Of a stretch of DNA of 64,000 nucleotides, positions 22,832 through 36,200 are shown one piece after another. This DNA is from Pseudeuparius sepicola. Lineage: Eukaryota > Arthropoda > Insecta > Coleoptera > Anthribidae. The translations under genes and the position numbers were made by a program. The stretch covers positions 62,162,915-62,226,914 of the forward strand of contig OY987300.1 in the NCBI GenBank assembly GCA_963920635.1. The letters run 5' to 3'. Each line of letters opens with the position of its first letter. The stretch's first letter is position 1. The notes beneath the pieces were generated by a model. That model was not told the origin of the DNA. It saw only the letters and a program-made list of their open reading frames with translations, and made no database searches.

Positions 22832-25800
22832 TATACGGCAATTCCATTCAAAATGCTAGCTTGGCCCTATTCCAAAGGCCAAATTAAACCATGCTCATAT
22901 AGTCTTATAGTAAGAAGCCCTAAACAATTTTCACCAAGAACATCCCAAAAATGTTGCCAATGTATTTTATGAAGGATTCTGAGGCAAGGGTAAATCGAAA
23001 GCTATGTTTTTATGGAATAACAGGTAAAGGGTACCCCTTCGGAATAAAAATAATGTAGACAATGATTTCTTATGGTATTATGTCATCAACCAGCATATAC
23101 AATAGCAAATTAAATATTTCCTAAACTTTACATAATGTTTCTACCCACCCATAAGCAGGCTTTAACCTAGCGAAGAAGTCACTGTTTCGCTGTATCGACG
23201 ATTTTGATGGTTTTTAAATGAGGCCATCTACGTAAGCGACTAAACTTACAAACCAAGTTCATCGAAATCTTTTCACCTGAAAACATCAGCTGGAATTTTA
23301 TAATTCGATTGCTAAAATATTTTTCCTCTATATCTAACCCACAATCAACATAGTATTTTTGGGCATGTTCCATGGCACACTTGAAAGGTAGCTGTCATTA
23401 GGGGGAATCTGTAGGAGTTAAATAGTTATAGAAATGAAACCTATCATTTATTTTACACCAAATTGTCGTTTTGTGAAACGCACTAATTAACTCCCTGATT
23501 TTTTTTGTAAAAATATATGTTAACATGATTCTCAAAAATTCGCCCCTTAAAAAAGTCAATTGGCCACCTAATCGCACGATTTAACTAATGTCGGTTTCCA
23601 TACTCTCGAACTAATATAAAGGTAAATAGACACCCTGTAGCTTTGGTAAACTAAATAACAACATAAATAAATCAGTACATTCTAGGGTGTGAGTAAACTG
23701 ATAAATAATCAATTAATTTCCACGACCAATTTCAAGCGCGTATATGCCACATTATCTATTGTCTAACGAAACTTTCTTGAAAGCTCTAAGCAAAGCTTCC
23801 TGTGTGAGGGTTAAGCTGTGCTCTAAGTATCCTTGTAGGAGAACATTTGTTGTTACAATTCGTTTTAATTTACGATGATTTTTTCATCGTTCCACAATAT
23901 CGCTGGATAGCATTATCCTGAAATTGTATTCAATCATTTAAACGTTTTCAAATTAAAGTTCAATACCGTTCGCAAGTCATAAATGGCTTGGCTTTCGATC
24001 GATACTATTAAATTATTTTACTAATATTATATTTTTTCATTATACATTGTACATAATTTACATTATACCTACTCTTTCATTTTGTTCATACACCAATTCC
24101 CAATTCATTTTCTAACAAAATGATCTTATATCCAGAAGCAAATAGTTTTCAGTTAACTCCAACATGTTTGGCTGTTGTGCGGGTTTCAAACAAAAACGAT
24201 TTTGGCTGCACCGGCGCTATTGGCGCCAAGTGACGTCAGAATCCGGCAGCCAGTATGACATTATGCCACTACAACCTACTGGATCAATATCGAACCACTG
24301 CGTCACTACCTCAGTGCACTTCATTCAAGATTTCGCTCTGAATGTGTGTCTGATGGCGCCAGCTCCCAAGCGGGCAAGGTAGATTTCTTTCAAAGGTAAA
24401 TTTAGAAAACGCTCGAAAATAGGTCAATTTTTTGTTTTACATCATTATCGAACTAATTAGTTGCGTCACAGAAAAACTGCCGTTTTTCTGTAGTTGCGTT
24501 AGCTGTGATTTTACAAAGGAGAAAGGTAAGTGTCAACTCCACTTTTTAAAGTTATCACAAAATTTGTTTAAAGTCCTTTTTTCTAAGACAAGTTTCGCAA
24601 AATTAAAATCAATTCTGTTATCAATCATATGCTATAAGTTTCGAAATAAAACACCAAGAAGTATGTCCAGTGTAAAAGATAAAAAAGTGTAGAGTTATAG
24701 AGTGGGAAAACTGAACCGCTTAAACTGAAGCCAAGAAAATGAGTTGAATCAGTAGGTACAGATTTTTTTAGCTAACGTTCAAAGTTTGATTCCTTTAATG
24801 GTAAGCATTTTCGAGTTTATAAAGTTGAATCTGAATTAACCACTGACAAAGCGCCAGAGCTTATCAAGCTGGAAACAGTTGTTCTTTAAGCGGGTTCTCA
24901 AGTTACTGTCACAGTTTAAGCTGTGTTACTGTGGCGAGAAACCCTATTCTAAATTTAATGTATAAGTCCGCCCACCTTGAAATCTTCGTAACATTTTAAA
25001 GCAAACAAAGGCTGAGTTGTCTATAAAATAATATTCACGAATATCTATAATGATTCGAAAAATATCGCCATTTTACTTACCTCTTGAAGAATTATTATAG
25101 AGTCAAAAATTATATACAAATCGAAGCAATTATCCTGAATATGAATTCTAGTGTAGTATTTAACTTCAAACAACTATCTCGCACATATGTTTTCAAAAAT
25201 TGGAGAGATTTTCTCCACATTTTTTTAAAAATCCCTCAGTATTAATTGATTTATCATTCTTTAGGATTATCATGTTTTTAAATCAAGTAAGATAGTTTCC
25301 TAAAAAATCCAAAATCAATTTCAAAATTTCATCCTATCCATGGTTGCGTTGCTATAGTCCAAAGCACGAAAGAAAACGTTTCTAAAGAATGCGGGCAGCG
25401 TTGCGAGATTTCCTATACGAGTAGTCGTTATTTATTGGCGAATACAAGTTTTATCATATTGAAGCCGAATTTCTGAACTCTTGTTATACCGCTCGCATCC
25501 CGCGACCACTTACCCATCTTTGTTTCATTTATTTTTAACGCGGTGTGATAAAACACCTATTATATTTTTTTCAACATCGTCGCGTCTACCATCGCCTTTG
25601 AAATACGGCAACACAGCACTTCTACCAAGCAGTCGGCTGACAAAAGCAGTTAGCCAACGCGTTTTGTGCCTGTTTCTATAGTACTTAAAGTTAACTGCGT
25701 ATTTGGTCTACCAAACAGACCTCATTTTTTAGGCCGCTGGCAAGTTTTTTCTGCCGGCTCTGAGAGCTCAGTGGCGTTTCGTATGTTCGGGAGTTAACGT

Positions 25801-27284
25801 GTGCAAAATGAGTAAACAGGGAAGAACGTTGCATTCTCAAGCACGAGAAATAATTGCCAATGTTATAAGGGTTTGCCTTCCTCCATAGTCTAAGGCATCA
25901 CCGTTAAGAATAATATCAACAATAAATTAAATAACAATTATATGAAAATTAATTCAGTGAGTTACACAAAATTGAGCTGCGCCCCTGAACTGTGACTAAT
26001 TCTATAATATTTGCCAGTTCTTCCCCCTTACGTCTCACGCATTCTGCCGTAAGGAGGACTATACACAGACCTATAGCGTAGTTATATGTATACTCGTAGG
26101 TCTATGGTTGCTCTTAGATTGAGCAGAAATAACTCTACACCGACTAAACTTTGTGAACTAATCCCAAAAAATTAAATTGATAAAATGTACGTACTTTTTT
26201 CCTAAAAGGAAGATAATCTATGGTTTCGAACTTTTTCAATGGATTTAATATGTATAACATTTATTATTTTGCGATTCATAAACATTTATTTTTATAATTC
26301 TTAATATCTACATAGTATACCTATGTTACATAGGTATACTATGTGTTACATAGGTATACTTTACCTACATAAATAAGTATACTTTCCTCTATAATATATT
26401 TATGTTTGGAAATAAGAAAGACTTTACTCAAAAGGTAGGTGCGTTTTTAGTGCCTTTGTTATCAGGTCTCTTTTATACTCGAACCACAAATGGGTATAGA
26501 AGATGCTGCACATAAATCTCATTTGATGGAACCACATAATGTACCTATATCTATTGATTATCTAAAACAGCGTCTCTGCCAATTTCTCTAACAAATAGGC
26601 AAAGATAAACTAACCATTCGAATTGCATTGTAACCATCCAACATCCAACATAAATGCCCTGTTCAAAACAAAACAAGCAGTTGTGACGTTTAAGAGTGCA
26701 TCATATAGATTTGGAACGAATCCAGTGGTCGCACATCCATATCATTTTAAGTAGTTGACCCACTGACACTAAGTAACACATTAAAAAATGTGCCAAGAAT
26801 AATAAATAATTAACAAAAATGGCACATATCTAACCCTGAAATGCAAACCACAACCAAATTTAATTTTGTTGATATCTCAGAAAATTTACTAAATTATTCT
26901 GCTCATAACTCCACTAGTGAACATACCTAGTAAAAGTAATTCTCGAATGGTTTCATGGTTTGTTTTTAGAGCGGACTTTTATTAATAAAAAAAACTGTGC
27001 GTGGAAGTCATGGTTCAATTAGCATCACCATTATTTTAGTGATTTTTGTTTGTATCGACCTGCGCGAGTAGACATTCTCTAGAATATTGCTCCGCTCTCC
27101 TTAGGTACAGTCCATCGGTCTACAACCCCGCGTTCTATTCCCCATAAAACGAGCATAAGTGAAAGTTGTTTACTGCAAGAATGGTACATATGGTCGCTCT
27201 CCATCGTTTTTTATCTCCAAATATCCCGCGACTATTTTAGACGATCGCCGGCGCTGGTAAAAACGCATCGCGGTGAGCGTTAAG
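22832..27284. other. Mostly non-coding region upstream of the reeler gene
   Basis: 23.35-23.64 kb resembles a decayed CCCTGTA-family copy (ACACCCTGTAGC end at about 23630). 24.16-24.38 kb is a somewhat GC-richer open stretch ending MAPAPKRAR next to GCAAG/GTAGAT. 24.47-24.51 kb has an inverted pair, ACAGAAAAAC and GTTTTTCTGT. 24.51-24.53 kb has a donor-like GGAGAAAG/GTAAGT. These could be untranslated or small first exons of an unrecognised transcript, but nothing confirms that. 26310-26345 is a palindrome. The last 200 bp before 27285 are probably promoter and 5' untranslated region of the reeler gene. Confidence 0.4.
26310..26345. repeat. Palindrome of the ACATAGTATACCTATG type
   Basis: ACATAGTATACCTATG is followed after TT by its near-perfect complement, and the right arm is partly repeated to about 26360. 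Confidence 0.75.
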
Positions 27285-30200
27285 ATGGCCTACCGTGATG
27301 TTGTTTTGTTCCTTTTGGGAGTTTGTTCTGTGGCATTTGGCTTCCCAGACGGTGCCCCCGTCGACGCCTGCGTGAAGTCAAGGCCCAACCAGCCCTACCA
27401 CGGACAGTCAAGGCCGCAGCCACCCGCTACCAACCCCTATCAGGTGCTCCAGTCGCAAGCTGAGTACGGCCCTGGTTCCAAAATTACTGGTAAGGCGGTG
27501 TACTAATGTCAAAAGTAAGAAACTTAATGGGAGTTAATAATTTTGTGTGCTAAATATTTATCATACAGTTATAATAATAAGCTGTGTTTTTTTGTTGCAA
27601 TAATTGCCACTTTCCAGTTTCCTTTTTAAGGGGGACTTCTTATCCTAACATGAAATTTGTCAACACTGTCAGTCTCGGTTTCGCGTATGTATGGACTGAC
27701 TCTGAAGGAAAACAAACTTTTTTGCCGGATTAACTTCTGATATTAATATTTTCTTGCGTGCAATAATTACTTTTAATAGTATTTAATAAATATTCATAAA
27801 GAGCCCAAATTAGATGTAGTATGGACTCGGTTTTTAGATGTTTAACTTTTTGCTTGCAACTACGTAATACTTATTTTGCAATCACTTATTATATTTATAT
27901 TTAGTAATGAAAATGATATTTATAATTAGTAATGGTGGTTATAATTACCTGCTTTTCCACAAAAAAATATAACGTCAGGTTTGAATTTAGAGGAATGGGG
28001 CTACCATCAATTAATTGACGACTAAAACCATTAAAGGCCAGCTATAAAGAAAATCCTGGTCAAGCAGCCAATTGCTTGATTGCTATAGTATGAAAATATC
28101 TTTCTATAAAGAATTGAATTATATAAGTTTAGCTTACTTATTATGTTTTCTAGTGCGTAAATAAGACGGAGAATGTGAACAAAGTAGAAAAGTGCTTTAA
28201 AAAAGTTTAACTGTAATGACAGTAATAATTCTTATTATATTAATTAGATTAAATCCTATGCTACATTATTATTATAGTATTACAGAAGAAATTGAATAAC
28301 TTTGAAAAATAAAAATGGATCTACTCTATTTATTGTTAACAAATTAAGTTCCCAAGATATCACAGTTTCTTAAAAGTCAAACCTTTTTTAATTTTTGTCA
28401 AAGTATAAATGTTTGGGTTTTCGTACTATAATAAAAAAAAGTTTAATTGTAAATATCAATTAAAATGTTATAACTTAAAAACGATAAACGATAAACTATA
28501 GAAAACTTCTATCTTCACGCAAAATATTGCACTAAAAATTGTTTTTAGAAAAAACTCACAAATAAAAAAGTTGCGAAAATGAAGGAATAAAAGAAACAGT
28601 CCACCGCCTGGAAAACCTACAAACGTTTTGTAACTTTTTCATTTGTGAATATTTTTCATTCTCTAAAAACATTTTTGATGCAATCGTTTATAAAGAATTA
28701 ATTAGTGAGTATCGCAGTTTCCTGTAGTTTACCGGCTTTAAGTTATAAAATTTTAATTAAGATTTTTTCACAAAAAATATTATTAGGTACATTTTTATAC
28801 AAATCTGTGTTCTCTAGAACTTTTTTGTTTGAAACCTTCCTACCGTCGTGAAAATGCAAATCCAGGACCAGCTGCGATTTTTTTATACCCCCGATTTTTA
28901 CTAAAACCATTTAGCCAATTTTTTAACGTTAATCAGGACACCCCCATATTCAAAATGTTAACAAAAAATATACAGGAAATTAAGTTCTACAAGTGGCCAA
29001 AGTTGAGTTCATGGAATTTGACGAGTGAAGTCGATTACCTCGAAACTGTTGAACGGTCAACAGGACCGCTAAAAATTTTGGTGTGCAAAGATTCAAATAG
29101 TCAAACAGTAATTAAAAAAGATTTAAATAATTATTGCACTTTCCTTAACACAGCCATAAGAAGAAAAATTTTCTGTGCGTTTCCTGTTGTCGCATAACAG
29201 CCACCTTAACTAATCTGGACTTACTAACTCACTAACTGGCAGGCTTCTGTATTTTTACAAGCTTTTATTTAACTTGCCCTGTTAGTATGTATGTGGGGGT
29301 CGAATCTAGCAAGCTGAATTAGAACCACTTCCTGACATCCGATTGAGCTGAAATTTTGCATACACCTTCAGTTCAGGTGACAATACAATATGCAATACTC
29401 AATATTGTAATACTTTCAAAATGGCCGCAAATCCAAGAAGGCGGATGATGTATTTTTTGTCAACCCCTTCATATAGGTATCAAATGAAAGGGCTTGAAGA
29501 ATAGAAAACGAAAAAGTTAGTGACATCTCACTAAATTCAATATGGCCGCCGCTCCAAGATGGCGGATTACATTTTCTTTTCAACCCCTTAATATGGGTAT
29601 CAAATGAAAGGGCTTGAAGAGTAGAAAACGATAAAGTTAGTGACATCACACTAAATTCAAGATTACCGGATTGATACAATAAAATTAATTGGTACCTACT
29701 TTCATCTACATTTCGCGCGACAAGCTTTTTAGTTTTCGAAAACCTAAACTTATTTTATTCTTTTTACTACATGGCTTAAATAAAAGCTTGTTTTTAAAAA
29801 GGTTTTTTTTATTTTCATTTTTTTTTAGACTCGAGATATATGCTTGATTTTTGACCAGTATAAAGTTCAAAAAATTCAGCAGTTTGTATTGTCGCGGAGG
29901 AAAAAAATATTTTCTATTCGATCTTTACACGTGGTCGTGTTGACTTTTCAGCTGTTTTGGAACAATTACATGGCATTATGGCATACCTACTTGACTCGCC
30001 AGATACCTTTAAAATTCCTATTTTGCTCAAATTTTGCACCTTATGGAATGGAGCTACCTGTATATTTTTTGTTCAAATTTGGTATATAGGGAGTATTAGG
30101 TGTCCTGGTTAACAGATGTCAGATTTTAAATAAATATAACAAATAAAAAATAGCTAAATGGTTTTAGTAAAAATCGGGTGTATAAAAAATTGAAACCGGC

Positions 30201-33200
30201 CCTGGATTTGAATTTTCACAGTGGTAGGTATAAAAATAGACACCACGTATGTAAAACTTGCCGTCTAGTTCAGTGTTCAGTAAAGTACATATAAAAATGA
30301 TAAGGATATTTTTCCGAAAATGATAAGAAATCACAAATAAAAAATTGCGGGACTTGAAGAAAATTAGATATTATGAGAAACACCCCGTACTTTCTAAACT
30401 TATCAAACTTATCAAAATATCGAACTGCAGCTGAGTTATTGGAAGATTCCACGCATGTTGCTTTTATTAGCAGCCTTTGTATAGTGATCTTAGTTCGAGA
30501 TCCGCAACTGCATTAAAAATAATGGGCTTTATATTGCGAAACTGCAGAGGATTTAGTAGGTAATATTAGTTAATTATGATTAAGATTTAAACTATTACCT
30601 ATTAGAGTGAGATCAATTTTTTTTATTTTATTCAAACTGCATCTGTTGACTTCTGTGTTGTATTCAGTTCCTATTCTTTGTCGAGTGAAAAAATGCTTGT
30701 GTTGTATTCAAAGTTTTTGTGGATACCGTGCAAATCGAGTAATTATTTTGTTTTGCAGTTCCCCCGTACCAAACGTTCTTCAAACATGTCTTCCTTTTTA
30801 TGTTTAGGGCTTTGGGCGGTATTTTATTACAACTGCCCTTCGACATCTTCTACATTCCTGTCATTTTCCGATAGACGACCGGATTCTTAACAAACGGCAT
30901 ACGGGTCCGTTTTTGCTGCTTTCCAAATATTTTGCAACGATTTCCGATACCACAACAACTGTTCGTCGCTCCGCTTCGCCCGGCCAATACGCTCGTCGCA
31001 GGACGATTTCATGCAGCCCTGCTCCACGCCACACACCCTACGCGTGCCATTCAGATAATAATCAGCCCCCCTCTTTGTGATTCGATTTGCGGTGAAATCC
31101 ATATTTCAATTTCCATGGGGCCGCGCGAAATGTGTAAACTGCCGCAGCGGCGCTGCGAGAGTACTTATAGTCTTACTTTGCTATCTGTCCGTTGAAGAAA
31201 GTCTTTTAAAAGTCTATCCAAGTTACAGAGGCAGTGGATCAAAACATTGGCCACCACGTGACCTATTCTCTTATTGGTCTGGCCGTCATAAAATGTCAAA
31301 TGTTTACGAGCGAGCCGAATGCAGGGACGACTCTTCCCTCAGTCGAGTTTCCTGCATATTTTAGATCGGATCGCGAGCAGTATATTCTGTAAATTTATTT
31401 TGCTACTTAATTTAAGGAAAGTTATAAAGATCCACGAAAGGTAGAAACACAAATTTTAGAACTTCTAAAAGAATTCGTTCAGAATTACAAGCCACTGGGA
31501 ATCTCATATTAGCCAGACCCTGGTAATCGATCGCAAGGCGGTCATGTGACTTTGTTTATATCTACTGCCGCTGTAACTTGGATACACTTTAATTTTGTTT
31601 GTTTTCCGCCAACTATCAAGTAAGCGATATTTGTCAATTTGTGTCATTGTGTCAATTTATTGACTTTATTTGTTCAAGTAATACCTAACAGGCACAGTGT
31701 GCAGTAAACCTCAATTACCTCTTACCTCCCTTGTAACGAAAATATACAACAAAAAAGTGTGGTTTTTTTTTAGTTTCTTAAATTATTTTTTAAATGTTTC
31801 ATAACTTTTTGGTTTAATGGTGTAGAGAGATATTTTCTTTGGGCAGCGATGTTATAGAAAAAAGAAATCCTGTGGTTAAAATTGGACATATTTGCACCCA
31901 AACTGTAACTCTAATGTTTTCAGTGCTACATCTCAAAATACCGTCCAAATACTCTTCAAAATGGTAGAAGTGACATAATTTATACTGTTTAATAATAGTT
32001 ATTTATGTACCAAGGCACTGAAGTTCAACTTTTTATAACTCATGTGGAATTTAGTTGCCGAGGCCTCTGGCCGAGGCAAATAAACCACATGAGTCATAAA
32101 AAGAACTTCAGTGCCGAGGTACATATTATATTTTTTTTTAAATCGGAAAAAATGTTTTATTACGCAAGAAAATAATAATAAGGGATCACCCGTCCATGAA
32201 CCGACTCTACGCGCGGCGTTGCTTGACTTTGACGATCGCTCTACCTATAGGTCAAGTAAGACAAGGCACGGCATCTTCGTACAGAAAAACCAAACTGCTG
32301 CTTCTTGTGCAGCCTACACAACAAATCTATTGATATTCAAATTTACTAAAATATGTGTACTGAAGGATTGCGCTTCTATAGGAAACATATTCGCAATGTG
32401 TACGAAAAGTTAAATGGGCCTTTATCGGCCGGGTTTGAATATTTGGTCACTTTTGACGGGCGATTTCTCCGCGTCTGACGTTTGATGTTTACATCTCGCC
32501 AAGGCCTACTTATTGAAAAAATCGTACAATAATGTAGCCCATTATTGTACGATTTCTGTGCTTTTAATGACGATTTGGGACACCTTACTGCCGACTTCAA
32601 GAAAAGTATAATAAATTTATCTTGTATTAATAATTATGATGTTGGGCTTTCCCACTTTTTGTTAATATTGCAAACGTTAATGTTAATTTGTTTGTGGCGG
32701 AAATGAGTTTATTTTTGGCGCCCTAATTAATTAGGTTTCACGGCACCCAAAAATTAGAATAAATTGAGAGCAACGCTATAAATGGAATGGAGATAAAGCC
32801 TTCTTTATCCTCATTTATGAGAAATTTGTTTGATGGAGATTTCAGGCAGACATTAATAGCACAATATTTTTTAAAAAAATCGAAGGCATACCGATTAAAT
32901 TTTATTATTAGGGAACAGTTTTTTGAATTGAAGCTCGTTGGTTTTATTTTATGTTGTTTTTGGGCTCCGTTGCATGTAGCATAAGTTTTGGAATTTTTTG
33001 GATAAAAATCATAGTGGAACAAAGTAACAGTGAGTTATGTCAAGAATAAAGTAAATAGATGGTACCCATCTTAATATTTGAGTACAGAATAGAAAGTTGT
33101 TTCGAATGTTGTTGGGTGAAATCCTAATTTGCCGAAGCAAATACGTATTAATTGCATTTTGCAAATACCAAATCGTATCATTGTAAACGGGGATGAAGTG

Positions 33201-36200
33201 TATAATTTCATACAACTAAAAATATACAGGGTGTTCCACTTAAAAAATTATATAAGTCTGGTTCGTATCTTGAAAACACCCTGTATAATTGAGTTTCATA
33301 GTTTTCTTATTTTTCTTTTAACCACCCGATATCTGTAAATGACATATACGTCCTGGTAAAAGTAATAATAATAAAATAAACCGGCTTTATTAAAGAAGAA
33401 AATTAAACATACATGATGTAAGTAAGCTAAAGACGGGCGTAAGAGAACAATCTTTTAAAAATATATTTTCTTAAAAATAACCTTTTCCCAAAAATTAAAT
33501 CTAAAAAGTGTACTTACCTACACAATATTACTTAGTTGAGTCCGTTCATATTCGCTGGTTAGAAAAATACATAAAGGTTTTTCGAAGTTGTTGGGATGGG
33601 GTTCTGAAGAATTTTGTTTTTTATAGATCCGAGATTTATTTATATCAAAGAATTGCTCAGTTTTTCGATAACTTCAATGAAAAAGGCATATTGGCTACAC
33701 ATAAATAATGATGTAATTAGTACATTGATGGCTAAAATATAGTTTTATTTTTTTTCGTTTCAAAAGCGATAACTTCTTACATATTATCCTATGGATATGG
33801 ACCTAAAAGAAAAATAAATTGAGGTATTAAATTGTTGCAAATTAAAGTATATTATCTATCAGACATTAAGTATAAATAACATGCTTCATTTTGCAAGATC
33901 CTGCCACAGGTAATAATTATTCCATTTGAACTATTGCAAAATTACTTTCGTTCAGAATGGAAACTGGTTGTTTCTCTCAATTCTAGGTCATTACTTAATA
34001 TTTCTGCACACATATCCCACATGATTCTTGACTCACTACCTACGTAACCATAGTAATTAATCAAACCTAACGCTCTAGAATTTTTTAATTGCCTATTTAG
34101 TACACTACCTGCCTATTTAGTACACTACCTACCTTTTAAAAAACTCAGAAGTGATTGGCATTGGTATGGTAGTATTTGAAGTGTATTACTTCTTGTCTCT
34201 CTATCTTTACCATACAGGGAAACTGGGCCATACCGACATACCGGATAATAAAAATATAAGCAACATAATTTTTTTTACAATTTAGAAGTAGAAAATTTGT
34301 TTGAATGAACCTATAGAAAGTAATACGTAACTACAATAAAAATTATTAATTAAGATATTTGCTTTATTCTTTGCAGTGGTTATCCAAGGTGCAGAGCCCT
34401 TTAAAGGATTCTTCATTCAGGGCAGAGATGTAGTAACAAACGAGTGGGTAGGAGCGTGGATGGAAACTCCCAACACGAAAATCCACCCTGAATGCAGCGC
34501 CATCACTCACGGGGACCCTAAACCGAAACAACAAGCTGTTTTGGTCTGGCAAGCTCCCCACAACGTCCCCCGCGGTCAAGTCTATTTCACGTAAGTACAA
34601 AAGCTACAAAACGTTCATTTTTAACACGGAAGATAAGCAAAATAAAATATCATCATGGCGGTAGTCAGCGCCGGTTTTAGGGGGGTGCTAGGGCGCTAAT
34701 AGCACCCGGCGGTTAATTTTAGGAGGCGGTATAAGCTGGTCTAACTAAAAAGAAATCACATTTTGTTGCTATGTCATTCACGACGCGACACCTTCATTTT
34801 GATCGTCGTCTGCAAACATAACATCTGAAACGTTCTCCTATTCATCTGTACGTTGAAGATTTTACTCCCCCCCTGGATTTTTGGACGAATATAAAAATTT
34901 CTAAGTGAAAATGTCCTAAAAAATTGTCATGTAATAAAAAATATACTTATTATTGTCAAGTAGCTAACTACCGATTCCACGAGACCTGGCTTTTCCCATA
35001 CATAAGCCCAGGGCGGTATATGGTTTGGGGGTTCAAGACTCCTACATTGAGAAAAGACGAAAAATATATTACCTATACTGTTATGATTTTGTAATTTCCT
35101 ATATCTCTTTTAAACTATCTGAGCTTTATATTTCTAAAAATTTTCGCCTACGGCGCATTTTAGTAACCAAGCACCTCTGCTTTCTTTTGTATAGCCGGTT
35201 TAAAAAGCAATAATGATTTTTATGGGTTCACCCTAAAACAAATTTCGAAATTTCTATTGGTCACAGTTGTTCTATAGAAGAAGACTGAGTAGGACTTCTT
35301 GGCTACAAATGTTATGTCATAGTGAACCAAAAATATCACCAGTTAACAAGAATACGTTTTGCTTGGATTTTCGTTAATTTACACTGTTTGACCTTGAATA
35401 TTTGAAAAATTTTCGTCTATAGCTAGTCACAGACGGGCGTAATTGTCTTAAAACATCAACGCGCATTCATATACGACCTGCATCAACGTATAACTCTGTT
35501 TATCCACACAACTTGATTGATGTTTTAACACATCAGTTCGCGGTAAACGACATACACGAACGCATATTCTTCGCAGAACGATGTCGGCGGAGTTGCATTT
35601 GATTGCAGTGGCGTGCGCTATATTTTTAAATTATCTTCTGAATCCACCACGCAAAGTGTTAATTTTTTGTATAACTGTACTCTTTGTCGCATCTGTCTGT
35701 ACAACTTTTAATTTTTTTCAGCAAAATATTATATAGGATGCATTTTTTTCATTTTTGTCAAGGTACTCCTTTGACTTGGTTTTCCATGAACAAGGATAAC
35801 CTCGATATAACTCAATAAATTCTCTTAATAGATCTCGAATTAAATTTCTTGAGTCTGACATTGTTATATTACTCTGTACCTAATAATAATAAAACTTCTA
35901 GTAATAAAACTTCTATGTAAAAAAACTGTCTGGTAAGTAGTAACTACATTTATTATATCCGAGGAGACCATATATTTATAGTGCGATAATAAAAAAAAGT
36001 GTTTATTGTAATAAATCCGGAATAATCAATAATTATTAATAAACTCGAGGTGACAGAAGGGATTTTAAAATAGTATATATCTACTTCACTGAAGAAAGCC
36101 GCGGCAATGATGCGCGTTTGTTAACACACACAGTGAAACATCAACTTGCATTCATCAATGCACACACATGTTTTCAGCGAGACCAGGTTCAAAAGTGCGT

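Noticed and set aside
24164..24382. Possible small coding exon ending MAPAPKRAR before GCAAG/GTAGAT
   Set aside because: No homologue recognised and no matching acceptor or partner exon; listed only within the region description.
28829..29197. 122-codon open frame on the plus strand
   Set aside because: It lies over a reversed copy of the CCCTGTA repeat family, whose other copies have no equivalent frame.
29418..29657. Possible CRISPR-like or regulatory repeat array
   Set aside because: Only two 120-bp units in an insect intron; an ordinary minisatellite.
30887..31364. GC-rich open frames on both strands as a hidden gene in the reeler intron
   Set aside because: Neither frame shows a domain or splice-supported structure; recorded as an unexplained island instead.
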